DNA from: Ceratopteris richardii
Lineage: Eukaryota; Streptophyta; Polypodiopsida; Polypodiales; Pteridaceae
Direction of reading: 5' to 3'
Assembly (NCBI GenBank): GCA_020310875.1
Contig: CM035408.1
Span: forward strand, 148,854,907-148,918,906
Length of the DNA stretch: 64,000 nucleotides
Under the pieces are notes generated by a model. The model saw nothing but the letters and a program-made list of their open reading frames with translations. It was not told the origin of the DNA and made no database searches. The translations under genes and the position numbers were made by a program. How positions within the stretch are numbered: position 1 is the first letter of the stretch; the number at the start of each line of letters is the position of its first letter. Of this stretch, positions 9,192 through 21,341 are shown piece by piece.

Positions 9192-10282
9192 ATTTCATAG
9201 TGTTCTGACTCTCATTCTGCATACTACCAAGGCTTGTGAAGCATGGAACATATTGAGAAATCAATATGAAACTCGTAATCAGACACGGATTCATAACTTG
9301 GAGAATCAACTGCAGCAAAAAGGTTTGCTGATGGGAGATTGTTGAGGTGTTTATCACTCGCATATAGAATCTACGGGATCGAATGCCAGGAGCAGGTGTA
9401 TAGAAGTCAAGCGAAGAGCTAGCTCGACATTGTCTTCAAATCTATCCACCAAAGTTTGATGGTCTAGTAATTGCTCTCAATACTCAAATTAGACCTCAGC
9501 CACTAACATTTGAAGAATTCAGTGCCTTACTCGTGGAGGAGGAGCTCCGGCTCAAGGCAAGGAGTGATGACAACAAAGGAGATGCTGCATTCAAAGCAAA
9601 TGCCAAAGGAGGCAAAGTGAACTCTTCAAAAGATGGAGACAGAAAGAAGAATGACAAAAATAATTTCAAGGGAGAGTGTTTCCACTGTAAGGAGAAAGGA
9701 CACAGAATCCAAGATTGTCGCATCAAGAAGGCAGAAGAGAAGAATGGCTCTTCAAAAGGTGGAAAGGGCAAGGTTCTACCAACACAACAAAAATAGAGCT
9801 TGAGTTATTTGTTACGATAGAGGAGGTATTCTCCTCGGCTGAAGATTTAGGAATGGATGACTCATGGGTGTTGGACAGTGGTGCATCTAGTCACATGGTG
9901 AGCAGAAAAGACCTTTACAGTTCCTTACAACCTCTAAAGGAGCCCATTAGAGTAAAGGTAGGCAACAATGCAAGATGTCATGTAGAGGGAGAAGGTACGG
10001 TTTCTTTCATCAACTCTAATGGGGATGTCAAAAACCTTTCAAATGTGTTGGTGCAGGTTGACTAGGCTTAATGCATTATTGCTTAGGCCCATAAGTTTGG
10101 CAAGAGCCAGGGAAGATTTTCATCTCTCAACAAAAGTATGCAAGATAGATATTGAAGGCATTCGACATGGAGGATTGCAAGGAAATTTCTACAGCTATGG
10201 AGGTCAACAAAAAATTATATGTTGAAGATATTTCACCTCCATTGGATATTGGAATATATAAGAAATTAGTTGGAATCTCCAT
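9192..10282 (+). mobile_element. Copia B2, internal-deletion derivative
   Basis: Starts abruptly inside gag (TTTCATAGTG) and carries gag, zinc knuckle (CFHCKEKGHRIQDC, intact CX2CX4HX4C), gag stop at 9794-9796 and protease in the -1 frame (WVLDSGASSHM). It then jumps at about 10047 over integrase and most of RT to an RT end segment (KAFDMEDCKEIST-type, partly shifted) and stops at GGAATCTCCAT. B3 (29692-31163) has the same two end points and the same jump to the RT end, but in different flanks. The TGT TGA G break is at about 9340. Confidence 0.8.
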
Positions 10283-10296
10283 TTAAGCTCCACATA

Positions 10297-10575
10297 GGGA
10301 GTGCATGGGTGGACAGCAGCATCCTTGTAGCTGCATTACTCTTGGAAATTTGAGAATCTGAGTTCTCTATCTCTTAGTCCGCATCTATCTTTGTCTGCAT
10401 TTTTCTCTCAACTTTGTCTATTGGACTATTCCATTGTGCTATTATTTTCTTATAGTAGTTATGCAATAGAACACAGTGCTAGTAGCGTAGAAGATAATAG
10501 GTATGGTAGAAATTCAAAAAGTTGCTACTCATAGCAAGTACAGGTATGATGGTGTTGTCCACCCATGCGCTCTCA
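10297..10575. mobile_element. Putative MITE-like element with inverted ends
   Basis: About 26 bp at 10297-10323 (GAGTGCATGGGTGGACAGCA) are the imperfect reverse complement of 10548-10575 (TGTCCACCCATGCGCTCTC), enclosing about 225 bp of non-coding sequence. No clear target duplication is visible, so the exact ends and the superfamily are undecided. It sits right after B2. Confidence 0.45.
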
Positions 10576-11190
10576 AGAAACTAAATGGTGATCTAGAGAA
10601 CTCTAGATAGGGCGTTAGACAGTAGATGTATGATCAATCAATTTGATGGCTTTGGTAGATTAGAAGTCATGTATATATAGACTAATGGAGAGGTGTGGCA
10701 TTCCACAGGCAGCTAGGCATGGGTGTTAGGATGTGGGCAGCCACTGCATGCATAATCCCATACATGGAGAAGGTTGATTCAACCAAGCTAAAAAATATGA
10801 ATGATTTTCGAGTCCAACATGAAATATTCCATGGAAAATCTCCTTAAGCCTCATGTCAAGGGCATTGGCTTGGACCTCCACCAAGGGGGCTGCTGCCCCC
10901 TTAGGACCCCCTAACCAATGGGATCATTGGCCCACTTGGAACCCCAAGCCGGGGCTACTTCCCATTGCTTAGACCCCAATTGGGGACCCTAGAAGCTCCC
11001 TTTCCTTATAGTACCTTAGAGGGTCCAATTTGACCTTCATCCAAGATGCAAGTTGGGATTCCCATCAATTGGGTAGTGCACAATTTTCTTCTCCCCATAA
11101 ATGGGACCTTAGGAAATCTCATAATCAGGGTCGTAAGAAATGCACATTAGTATACAATCATGAGGGGTAGACATTGGTAATATATTAATA
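10576..11190 (-). mobile_element. Possible 3' LTR remnant of Copia M
   Basis: On the minus strand this follows a polypurine tract (11191-11200) and the RNase H of Copia M, the place of the 3' LTR. No second copy exists in the window to confirm it. It contains a perfect 8-bp hairpin of G/C runs at 10883-10902. No coding potential. Confidence 0.4.
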
Positions 11191-11200
11191 TCCCCTTCAA
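11191..11200 (-). other. Polypurine tract of Copia M
   Basis: The minus strand reads TTGAAGGGGA, followed by TATTAATATATTACC, which looks like a decayed TGTT-type LTR start. It lies about 150 bp beyond the RNase H end, a normal distance. Confidence 0.5.
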
Positions 11201-11349
11201 TGTTTACCAAATGATAAATCAAGTAGGTTTAGGTCCTATGCCCATCCATTGAAGGTGACAATGGAGCTGCTCTTTTGCAAGTGCTTTCGTGAATTATCAC
11301 CATATTTTTCCTCTATTGGACAATATTCCAAGTCCAAAATGTCATCTTT

Positions 11350-14270
11350 GATTAGATCACAAATATAATGTATTGTACTTCTATATGCTTGGTGTGAGCA
11401 TGTAATATTCGATTCTTTGCAATGTCCATAAAACTTTGATTATCACATTTAAGTATAGTTGGCATTTGTGATGGGATACCTAGGTCTGCAAGAAATCTTC
11501 TTAACCAAACTGCCTCACAAGAGGCAAAGCAATTTGCTTTGTTCTCTGCTTCGATGGAGGAAAGTGCAAGAGTTGGTTGTTTCCTACTTAGCATAGATAA
11601 TATTCTTGAATCAAGTGAGAAACAATAACTAGAAACTAACTTTCTAGAATCACAATCTCTATCCTGATCCAAATCACAATACCCTTGAAGTGCATTACTT
11701 GTGAGAAACAATATCCAAAAATTAGCTTTCTAGAATCACAATCTCTAGCCTGATCCAAATCACAATACCCTTGAAGCACATCAGTTCTGGTATAAAGAAT
11801 ACCAAAATCCAAGTTTCTTGTAGTGTACCTTAGAATTCGCATGGCTAGATTCCAATGGCTCTCTTTTGGATTTTTAGAGAACCTGTGCAATAATCTAAAA
11901 ACATAATAGATATCTGGTTTAATGTTTCACAAAAAGATAAAGACTCCCAACAAGCTTTCCATCGTTCTTAGCATCTATGCCTAGTGTATCATTCTCTATT
12001 GAAATTTTAAGAATTACCTCCATAGGTGCATGCCATTGGCTTTGTAGACCATCATCCAAAAAGCGAAAACCTATCATACTTTTTCAATACTTCAATATCA
12101 AGGCAATAATGGAGTAGCTCGAGATCTATCATCTCAAACTCATTGCTCAAGCTATCCAGAGTTTGCTTGATGAAATTTGCATGATCTTTCATAATGATCA
12201 AATAATCTACATACAAGTCGATAATCACTAGTTGGTTGTCTTTTCTCATAACATACAAATTTGGATAAGATGTGCTTCATCAAAAGCCTAGGTTATGAGA
12301 AAATCTCTCAATTCATTGGTACCAAGCTCTTGGAGCTTGCTTAAGACTATATAATGCCTTCTTAAGTGTATAAACCTTGTGTCCTAAATGAGGTACCTCA
12401 AAACCTAGTGGTTGAGATACATATACCTCTTCCTTGAGATATCCATTCAAAAAACTGATTTTACATCCATCTAGAATATAGGTGACCTTTTATGTGCAAA
12501 AACTGTTTGAAAGCTTTCAACATGTAGTGGGCCATTTCAACCACTATCCTATTTTCTCTCTAAATAACACCATTTTGTTGATGTGTGAGGTTTCTAGTAA
12601 GTTTCCACTTGTTTCCATGAGCATCGCAATAGTTGTTGAGTTTTATCGATAATAATTTTCCTCTTTGATCAATATGGAACTTCTTTAGTTTTTTATCTAT
12701 TTCATTTTCAATAGTCTTGTGCCACATTTAAAATTTTTCAAATGCATCAACCTTCTCCTCAATAAAAACATGCACATCTTTCTACTATAATTCTCAACTA
12801 TCTGAAAAAAGTAGAGAGATCCTCGCAAAGCAAGAGTAGATATCTTACTACAGAGATCAGCATGTATAACCTCTAGAGGAGCTTGAGCTCGATAGCTACC
12901 ATCTTTTGAAAATACCTTCCTTTGTTGCTTTCCATCATGCAAGCTTTACACTGTTCTTGCAAATTAAAAAATGTAGGTAAATGTGCTACCATCCCTTTTC
13001 TTTGCATCTCTTTGACAATGGAAAATCTGTGATGCCCAAAATTGTTGATGCCAAAGTCTACTTGTGTCTTTGTCTTTTGTAATAGTGAGGGTACTTAACT
13101 CATAGAAGTTATCACCTCAGACTCCTTTTCCTAGTGTATTTGTTGCTCCATGAAAAACTTCTACACCATCCATTTTTGAAATGTAATTTAGGACCACGAT
13201 CTCTTATGGTAGAAACGGATGAAAAATTTGTTTTTTGCATAAGAACATACAAAATATCAAAGATTTTTCTCTCAACACCAGTGGTAACAACACAAAAGGG
13301 AAGGTTTTTATCCCTTCATGGACATTTGGAGTCATCTGGAACCACCAGATTGATAGGTTCATGTAGATGCATTTTGGAACTATACCAATTCTTCTTGTTA
13401 GTCATGTGGCGAGATTCTCCACTATCTAATATCCAAGGTTCATCCACAATTGTTTGGGAAAATGTGCATACCTCCTCTATGACAACTCTTAGTTCAAGTT
13501 TTGTATTGTTTGTTGATTGCCTCTTTTTCCATGTGGGTTTGAGAGTATCCTTTCTCTCATTAGCTTTCTTCTTCCAATAATCCTTAATGGCATCACCCTT
13601 GTTTTTGAAATAGAAATAAATTTCGATGAACTACTTCTTCTTTGGCTTCTTCTTTGGACTATCAAAAGATCATTTCCCATTTGCATTTCCTAAAAATGCT
13701 ACATCGTTTGAACCTTGCATATTTCTTAATCATATATCTTCTTAGAACAACTTTTTAGAAAAAATTTCAAAGATAAGAAGGGAGAGTTAAACCTCAGTGT
13801 TAAGGGAAACCTTGAGCCCATGATATTTTGCACGAATAATTTGAACAAACATGTGAGGCAAGTCTTCATGTATTATTAGAACCCCAATAGTAGCCAATTT
13901 GTGTAAATGTTTGATTCACTTGATGAAGTCTTTGCACTTCTTTGAGTCCTGATTATCAAGAGTTTTAATCCAAGTGTGATTCTTGGTTGCATATTGGCAA
14001 GCCGACATGCCCCAAGCTTCATGTGCTCTATTGGTGTGCTAGACTAGAGTAAACACAAAATCACTTACACTCATAACCGTGGCACATAGCGCATTTGCAT
14101 TCAACCTCTTCCAAGCTCAAAGAAGATCTCAATAATGTTGACTTTTCATTCGAGGATTTGATGGACTTCCATTGGAATCAACTCTGGATTACATTGTGTT
14201 GGCTCCATAACATTATCTAGCAACTCTGAAGATTCCAAATTTGTAGTAGTTTTAAATTTTTAGAGTGTGT
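11350..14270 (-). pseudogene. pol: Copia M gag-pol relic
   Basis: Read on the minus strand from 14270 down: gag remains with a decayed zinc knuckle region (about 13600), protease (WILDSGESRHM, about 13435), pre-integrase (12880-12945), integrase (HQQNGV at about 12565, catalytic Glu position now a stop), RT (12480-12060) and RNase H (11890-11350, LSSIEAENKANCFAS, LKCDNQSFMDIA, TKHIEVQY). The RT box is YVDY instead of YVDD at about 12205. An 86-bp tandem duplication (11641/11727) repeats the GYCDLDQ segment and shifts the frame. Many stops; no 5' LTR seen. Confidence 0.85.
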
Positions 14271-15445
14271 ATTTGTTCCTTCCGGCTTCCCTTTAGTGAA
14301 TGGGGGTGGATGAATGTGAATTGGTGTAACAATAACATTAAGAAATGCACAAACACTCGATGATGAAACCATCATGCACACACTATCCTCATCGAATTAT
14401 ATAGAGGCTAATGGATAGGTGTGCCCTTACTTTTGAAAGTTATAATCCATGTTGGGCTGGAAATTCTCTGCCACATTTGTCAATAAATTTTTGTTTAATT
14501 AAGTCTTTGTCTCACTAAGATTTTGTCGATAGGGTAAATAAAAAAGATTGTTTATCACTACTATATGCAACAAACATAACTTTATTTTCCATGTCATCAA
14601 GTTTGTGATGTCGTTATGATGGCATTACAGGATATGTGAAAGAATCAAACATGTGCATGTGACTAATTGTTGGCTTGCATCCATTCCAAGCCTCATGAAG
14701 TGTAATTAATCTCATTGCTTTTGTAAGAATTTTGAAATTAAAGCAAACTATTGAATTTCGAAAGACAAAAAAAGCATGGCATAACTCTAGTTTAGCCATA
14801 GAAGAAGTATGAGTAAGCAAGGCATTTGAGGCAGCTCAATGATATCCATCCATGCAATTCAAACCATTGCATAACATCCCAGACATCACCATAACATATG
14901 CATTGCTGAAATCGTGAACCATGCATTTGTTTTATCAACATAGTGTACATAAAGTCCCACACTTACAATAGTAGGAACAAAAATCAAGTTTTCCTTGATA
15001 TTGGGTACATACTATGCATCCTTTAGAGTAACAATAACTGCATTTTGAGTCATAAGCTCAATATGTCTAAGTAATATAATAGGAAAAGAAGTGTTGTAAT
15101 ATATATACAATATCGTGCATGGAATGATATGCTTTGAAGCACCACTATAAAAAAATTAATCCAAATTAGACTCATTTACAATCATACACATAGAATTGAT
15201 GACGAGTCATAATGACATGTAACGACACATGCCCAAACATCTTGATCAACATTAGCTTAATCCTTTTTTCCATTTGTTGTATTCTCAACAATAGACATGC
15301 CAAATTTTTTCATCTTTTCATTATGATTGACAAGCTTTCTCATTCATCAATAGTATTTCCAAGATTTTGACAATACGTACATCTCTTCTTCTTTTGCATA
15401 TCACCATCAAGAAAGGAAGAGGTGGAGGAGGAATATTAAGCTTTG
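14271..15445 (-). pseudogene. Copia N relic (gag end, protease, integrase piece)
   Basis: A second minus-strand Copia. Descending: decayed zinc knuckle (RCTYCQNLGN, about 15385), protease (FFYSGASKHI, where the DSG Asp is Tyr), VPNIKENLIFV, then after a deletion the integrase end (LHEAWNGCKPTISHMHMF, 14820-14614) and a segment between IN and RT. Because it has its own protease it is not part of Copia M. Its upstream side abuts D1 protease near 15445. No LTRs identified. Confidence 0.7.
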
Positions 15446-16200
15446 GCATAATTTGGAAGTCCATATAATCTGTATAGTCCTGCATCTTGACTTCCAAATT
15501 GGATACCGTAGTATCCCATATCCTCTTATCTTGCCCTTGCATCATAGATACAATGTATTTATGTGCACTAGGCTGCTGGGGAATCTTTAATTTCTTGACC
15601 AAAGCATAGTTTATAAAATTATGAGTGGCAGAGTCATCTATCATGACCCGCACCCTAGTCCCGTACATACTACAATGCAGTTTAACTAGGTCATGTGGTC
15701 CAAACTGTTGTGACCACAACGACTGAGTCAAACAACAGGTGTGCTCTATATCCTGGTGCATCATCTCCACTCCCTTGCAGCTAGAGCTACCATGAATAGG
15801 AAGGGTCTGCACTAGGTGGACTGCCTTTTTGCCCTTTTCGGGGGCCATACTAGACTCTGGTCCCTTCTTCTTTTCTTCCCCCTTCTTAAGTGGATACTTC
15901 CACTGTGAATGGCTAGGAGACAAACACCTAAAGCACAGGTTCTCTCTTTTGGCCCTCTCAAACTGATCTATGGATAACCTAGGCCCTTGTGATCTTTGTT
16001 TTTAATAAAAACTTTGTTTTTTTCAAAAGGCAACTTCTTCTTGAATTTAGTCGTACTAAGAGGCTTGAGGGGCTGATCCGTCTCCATAGGAGTATATTGA
16101 GGACGGTTATGGTCCTCATAAGTCTGTGCATACTTGATCGCCTCCTCAAACATCTTAGGTGCATTCCTTCTGACTTCCCTCTTTATGGCTTTATCTAAGC
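15446..16200 (-). pseudogene. D1 gag end and aspartic protease
   Basis: Minus strand. A Lys-rich stretch is followed by a degenerate zinc knuckle (CFRCLSPSHSQW, last Cys missing, about 15900) and the protease (VRVMIDDSATHNFI, about 15640; plant Ty3 relatives usually have IDSGATHNFI), then WDTTVSNLEVKMQDY. The active Gly is Ala here and in D2, so the protease may have been inactive before duplication. A frame change near 16000 separates this from the upstream gag. Confidence 0.75.
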
Positions 16201-16247
16201 CCCTAACAAACCCTCTGTCTTCTGGAAATCATCTAAGCCTTTAAGTT

Positions 16248-16637
16248 TCAAAATGATCTCTCTATAGTGGGATAGGTAGACCATAAGAGGCCCTTCAATT
16301 GATGCAAATCATGCCAGTTTTGTAAAAAAGTGTAGATTGCATCCTTGTTTCTATCTCGGTCATCCCCCGTAAAGGTAGGTGGCTTCAAGTCTTTTAGGAG
16401 GGGAGCTTCCCTAGAGCTCTCTCCTTTGTGCTTACTAGGAAGAGAAGTATCCTTCCTAGTAATCTCTAAAGGAATAGGAGGGGTTTCTCTATCCTTCCTA
16501 GCTAGGAAAGAGGTGACACTAGTCTCAAGTGAGATCATTTGAGACTTTAGCTGTTGTATGAGAGATGTAATGCTACCAAGATCTCTCTCTAATTTAAGGG
16601 TTTGTTCTTTCAAGTCTATGAATTGTTCATGAGTCAC
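16248..16637 (-). pseudogene. gag: D1 gag, with in-frame 67-codon deletion
   Basis: Starts MTHEQFIDLKEQTLKLERD and encodes a heptad-like helical segment, then PPTFTGDDRDRNKDAIYTFL typical of Ty3 gag. Compared with D2 (31911-32501), 201 bp are missing between GCC microhomologies (D2 31956-32156). They encode the gag core with KWWMSLKE and the WTQFETLFLKEF helix. The deletion keeps the frame, so the ORF is still open at 129 residues but lacks the core. Confidence 0.8.
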
Positions 16638-16819
16638 AAACTCATCTAAAATTTCCTCATATGTATACTCTTCCTATTGAGGCTCTTTTTCTTCTAAGTT
16701 TTCTTCTACTTCTTGCCCTAATTCTACTTCTTCCATTCTAGAATCAGGATCCTCTAGTTGCTCTTTAGATGGAGAAGTATGTTCAACTAATTTTTTGCCT
16801 TTAGAATCCATGTTTTACT

Positions 16820-17878
16820 TCCCTTCCCCTGTTTGCTAACTAGAGTATATGAAAATGAATGGAAGTAAACCTTAAATATGCAAGAAGAAGAGAAATATAT
16901 CACAAGAGCACTTCCCTGTTACAAACTGAAGCTACGGAAGCGAAATCCAAGTGATCCTTGAAGCTTTAGGTCACTGATTTTGAATCCTTGCCAGGCCCAA
17001 ACAAAAATTGGAAATGTCCGATTGGTCTGGAGAGGTTCAAACACCAAAAACCAACAAGAACAATGCCAAAACCACGTAACAATAGCCTCGACTTGGCAAA
17101 CTGAGTAAAAGTGAGCAACTTCTGAGGTTTGACCATCCTCGCCAGTCCAAAAGATGTAGCTCAACACCTATACATCAAAGATTTGAAGCTATCCCAAGTG
17201 AAAAAAGTGAATTTGGAGGCCCGAGCGTGGCCACCTAGTTCTTGCTGAAGCGCTGCAAAGAGATTTTGGTTGGCCAAATCTCATCCAAATCCAACATCAA
17301 TGGTTTGTGAGCGAATCTTAGGAGTGTAGCTTCGTAACATGACCAAGATTTTGGAAATCAGATGTTGTATGAGGAAGCTATGGTGGAGAGAAGTCGGGTA
17401 TGTCACAAGTAGAAAGTGGAAAAGCTAATCTTTATGGAAGGGTGACTTTGAGAAGCTCCAAACTAAGAGACTGAAGCTTTTTGAATCAACCCAAAACCCA
17501 TACCCCATATCCACAGCCCATGATACATGTATGCATCATCATTTTTGCAAAATCTTGATCCAAGGCATCAATTTTTTTCCTTCAAACTTCACGAAAAATC
17601 ACAAAATCTTCCCTATCTCAATTTGTTCTTGATGGTAGTTTCGAAATTTTTCAGAACTATCGTCGATGGAGTTTGTTATCCCATATAGAGGCTCCCATGC
17701 CCAAGGAATGAGTATATATAAAGAGGTAGAACCCTCCTTCTCACATCCTAGAGAGGGGCTTGAGAGCAAGAGTAGCCCATGATGGTCTCATGCTTGAGCG
17801 TCATCTATAGAGTATTATGTGGTTGTCATTTCGTCCGTCAGCTACTGGCTCAGTGTGGTGCATTCAATGCTTCGCCTA
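16820..17878 (-). other. D1 untranslated leader
   Basis: Non-coding stretch between PBS and gag, matching 32680-33763 of D2 closely. No conserved ORF. Its length, about 1 kb, is usual for a packaging leader in plant Ty3 elements. Confidence 0.5.
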
Positions 17879-17890
17879 GCTCCGATACCA
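17879..17890 (-). promoter_or_regulatory. D1 primer-binding site (Met-type tRNA)
   Basis: The minus strand reads TGGTATCGGAGC, close to the standard TGGTATCAGAGC complementary to initiator-Met tRNA. The same site lies at 33764-33775 in D2. It fixes the minus orientation. Confidence 0.8.
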
Positions 17891-18309
17891 ACTATCATAC
17901 TCAATGATGGCTCCTTGTTTTGATGTCTTCACACACGTATTTCGAGGATGTCAAGGAGCTATTTTCATAGAGCTGAGAGATGGAGTTCGATGCATAAGTC
18001 TAACCGCCCAGCCACGCACATATATCCCCATAGCTTCTCTCTCTTTCCATATTTAATTAGTAACCCATGGCTCTACACATGGGTGCCACATGGCACTCAT
18101 GTGTGAGCCCATCTAAAATGAACAAGAGGTGGTTCACACCTTGTCTCCAATGTTACTCCATATAACACCTACTGACGAGATGTTAGTAGGCTATTTCCTC
18201 AAATGATTAAGAAGCAGCATTAAACATGCAGATAGCTAGTGTTGACATAGCTAACGGATTCAATGTGATCGTATTAGCAATTGCCAAGGTAGAAAAGTGG
18301 TTTGGTAGA
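17891..18309 (-). mobile_element. D1 5' LTR (outer limit unresolved)
   Basis: Sequence upstream of the PBS on the minus strand; shared with D2 (33776-34196). The inner end reads GAGTATGATA, perhaps a decayed TGACA end. The outer end merges into the start of the F-family LTR at 18310, so it is either truncated there or marks the F insertion point. Confidence 0.5.
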
Positions 18310-18537
18310 TGTCAGGCTGCCGGAATATTATTTAGAAGAATAATTGTAATTGTAAAGTCGCGCACTAAAAGGGTGTCGTGCAAACGTTGTACCGTTTTTT
18401 CCTAATCAATTTAGTATGCGCAGAAGAGATGACAGACGCGTCGCCGGACTGTTTGGTCTGGGCCATGGTCTGAAGTTGATTCTGTTATGAGTTATGTTAA
18501 TCGCAGAGTTGCCTGTAAGAGTTAGTATTCGGTATTG
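18310..18537 (+). mobile_element. Truncated 5' LTR of Ty3 F1
   Basis: First about 228 bp of the TGTCAGGCTGCCGG LTR that is complete at 34197-34708. At 18538 it joins directly to the end of the F accessory ORF, so nearly all of the first F copy has been deleted here. Confidence 0.8.
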
Positions 18538-18857
18538 TCCCAAGACCTTGAACGCAGAGAGAAACAATTGGGTATCCAGGACAAGCAATTATCGCACATT
18601 GATGCAGAGATTGCTGAAATGAAGTTACGACGTGATGAAGCGCTCGCTAATGTTTCTATCTTCAAGAAGCTTTTTTGCAGAGTCAACCCGACGCATTACT
18701 CTCACAAGTGATTGCTTCCAGCTCTGTGTGGACTGATGCACATCTAGTTGAACCTCAAATTTTGAAGGAGATGTTAGACTCCCTCAAGCACAAAATATCA
18801 CGCACCTTTAAATTAGCCACATCCATGTATATCCAAGGAATCATTGATGATTCCTAA
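18538..18857 (+). pseudogene. End of F accessory ORF (copy 1)
   Basis: Matches 43345-43666 of the complete F copy. Encodes a charged helical segment (LERREKQLGIQDKQLSHIDA) and, after a frame break also present in copy 2, a segment ending IQGIIDDS followed by TAA at 18855-18857. It directly precedes the 3' LTR. No known domain. Confidence 0.6.
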
Positions 18858-18903
18858 ATCTTGTAATTTTCCTTGCTAGGTTCGAGTATGCCGTGCGTGC
18901 CAG

Positions 18904-19402
18904 TGTTAGGCCACCGGAATATTATTTAGAAGAATAATTGTAATTGTGAAGTTGCACATTGAAAGGGTGTCGCGGAAACATTGTATCGTTTTTTCCTAAT
19001 CAATAGGGTATGCGCGGAAGAGATGACAGACGTGTCGCCGGATTGTTCAGTCCTGGTGATGGTCTGGAGTTGATTCTATTCTATGTTAATCGCAGAGTTT
19101 TCTGTAAGAGTCAGCATTCCGTATTGAAGTGATTCAGGTACCATGTTAACATTTTATTGTGTTGAAGTGAAGTGTGAAGTATAACAGTAATAGTAAAGGG
19201 AGACTGAAAGTTAGTTTGGCATACATAATAACGATGATTGTTAAGAATGCTATGCACCGAAAGTGTAATTGTTCCGAGTTAATAAATGAAGTGAATTATC
19301 GGAAGTTAAGCAGTGAATTGGGAAAATATATAAAGGGCCTCTGAATTATCAGACCCTTCACCATCCCAAGAACCCATGAGTAAGTACATAATAACTTTAA
19401 CA
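18904..19402 (+). mobile_element. F/A-family LTR (copy 1, 499 bp)
   Basis: TGTTAGGCCACC to CTTTAACA; homologous to 34197-34708 and 43713-44222. The ends are set by the homology breaks. No polypurine tract precedes it, and what follows at 19403 is Ty3 A sequence without a PBS, as at 44223. Confidence 0.85.
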
Positions 19403-20321
19403 GTAGATCAAAGAAGAAGCATGATAACTCTAGTCCTCAGAAAGAATCAAATGTAGGATCAGATTCTGAAAAAGATATGATAGATTCAGAATCGAAGAGC
19501 GAAGAGGAAGAAGTTGTTGTATGTAGACGTCGTCAACTAAAAGGGAAATAGGGCAAGGAGGAAGCTTTGATTCATCATCCAAAGAAGCATGGATACTCGA
19601 TAATAACACCTAAAGAGAAATGTTTTGTGAAATATGTGAGAAAGAAGGCCATACTACAAGCCACTGCTAGTATAATCCAAAGCATTGAGGTCAACATTCA
19701 AAGCAAGATAATATAAATAATAACAATGTCGTGGAAAATCAGACCATTATGATTCATGGACATGGTGGTTTTTAGAGGTAGTAGCAAGGGAGACCTCCAT
19801 TGAGAGATGAAGGAAATCAGCAAGGGAATCACCAAGGTCATCAACAAGGAAATAAATAAGGATGAACAATTAGAGTGATGCCATGTGGGTATTGCTCTGC
19901 TCTAGATCATTGGATTGGTTCATATTGCCCATTATGGGTTAAGCATAGAGAGGACATAGATATGCCAATTATTCGGTATAAACAAAATAACCAACAATGG
20001 TAGCAACAACAACAGGCCCAGCAAGGTGCTTAGGAAAATGTTATTGTAATTGATTTATCAGATCAAGAACTTTAGAGAGATCCGAGTGCGAGTACATCAA
20101 AAATGGGAAGAAAGGATCATGAGGATCAATGGAATTGTGATTGTAGACAATGTGTTATGACAAATAATGTGGAAGTCTTGGTAGTAACAAGATAAAAAAA
20201 TAAGGGTCCTATTGATCAGCATGAACAAAGGCACATCCGGGACCAAGTACAAAAATGGATTGAGTAGGATTAGCAGAAGCAAGATAAAATTCATATTTTA
20301 TCATAGGATGATGATAACTTA
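19403..20321 (+). pseudogene. gag: Ty3-A2 gag (nucleocapsid part)
   Basis: In the frame that continues into the protease, two Cys-His boxes are readable: CEICEKEGHTTSHC (19626-19667, CX2CX4HX4C) and CGYCSALDHWIGSYC (19884-19928, CX2CX4HX5C). A Gln-rich stretch lies between and after them. Around fifteen in-frame stops occur, mostly TAG or TAA at positions embedded in Gln runs. The gag start and PBS are missing after the LTR. Confidence 0.75.
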
Positions 20322-21341
20322 ATGACCACTTACAAACATAAGAAAGTTGATAGAGCAAATACTAAGCAGGAGCTGGAAAATGATTGGTTTGAGGTAATCA
20401 TTAATTCTCCCTTACAATTATCCTTGGATCAGTTATTATCTTTGTTGCCAGCTTTTGAAGAAAAATTGTTGAAGAAGTTGGTTGGGCAACAATCAGAGCC
20501 AACAGATTGGTGTACAATTTCAACGTCAGCCAATAATATTGATCCAGCTGATGTGGATTTTGTACTACTAAAAATTCAGGCACAATATAAGCAGAGAAGT
20601 TTTGATGAAGTTTTGTTGGACGATGGTTTAGGGGTGAACATATTACCCAAATATATCTTTAAAGAATTGGGAAATGGGGCTTTAGCTCTAGTACCTTTTT
20701 ATGTTAAGATGGTAGATTAGACAAGAGTTCAATCTTTGGGAACTCTGAAGCACCAACAAATAGTCATTGCAAGAATGTCATTTATGGTCAATTTTGTGGT
20801 AATTCAAATGTTTGAATATACCTACCCGTATGAGATGTTGCTAGGTAGACCTTGGTTCAAGTTGGCCAAGGTAAAGTAAGATTGGAGTTTAAATGTAGTG
20901 GTTATCACGAACGGGAAAAAGGAAGTCACAATACCAATGAAAGGTAGAAGGAATATATTAGTAAGAGAAAAACCTTTAATGGCCCAAACCATTAGCCTAG
21001 TTGAGGAGATAGAGGATGATGAAAAGGAGGAATTTTTGAAGGCAAATCCAATTCTGGTTTTGGTGTTGGAAGTGGATGTGGAAGGAGTACTATGTAAAGA
21101 AGAGGAAGTGTTGGAAAATAGGCGTGAGCCAGTGGTAGGTGACAAAATTGAAGGAACCAAGCTCAGATAATTATTCAAGAAAAAATCTGGAAATTCCAAC
21201 TCAGTAGAAATTCGATCAGGAAGAAAAGGAGGTAATAAATTTGGCTGAGAGAATATATGACCAAAAGTATCCAAGGTCTGGTAGAGTGAAGGAACATAAA
21301 CTTCAGGAAATTATTTTAGCGACTGATGCTAAACCAAAAAT
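20322..21341 (+). pseudogene. Ty3-A2 protease and linker
   Basis: Homologous to 821-1840 with active-site variant LLDDGLGVNILP. Stops at 20718-20720 (TAG) and about 20877 (TAA) are the same as in A1 and A3; 21168-21170 is TAA where A1 has CAG and A3 has CAA. Small indels near 21176 and 21339 shift the frame. Confidence 0.75.

Larger units (their letters stand above)
15446..18309 (-). mobile_element. D1, gag-protease Ty3-like element
   Basis: Minus-strand element with LTR side at 17891-18309, PBS at 17879-17890, leader 16820-17878, gag and protease. No RT or integrase follows: sequence beyond the protease switches to Copia N at about 15445. D2 (31164-34196) is the second copy, cut shorter at its 3' side. 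The right flank of both copies is the same F LTR, so they were duplicated together with it. Confidence 0.7.

Noticed and set aside
9127..9200. His-rich ORF (HRHHHHHHPHH)
   Set aside because: It arises from a CAT microsatellite in a leader that runs by chance into a gag fragment.
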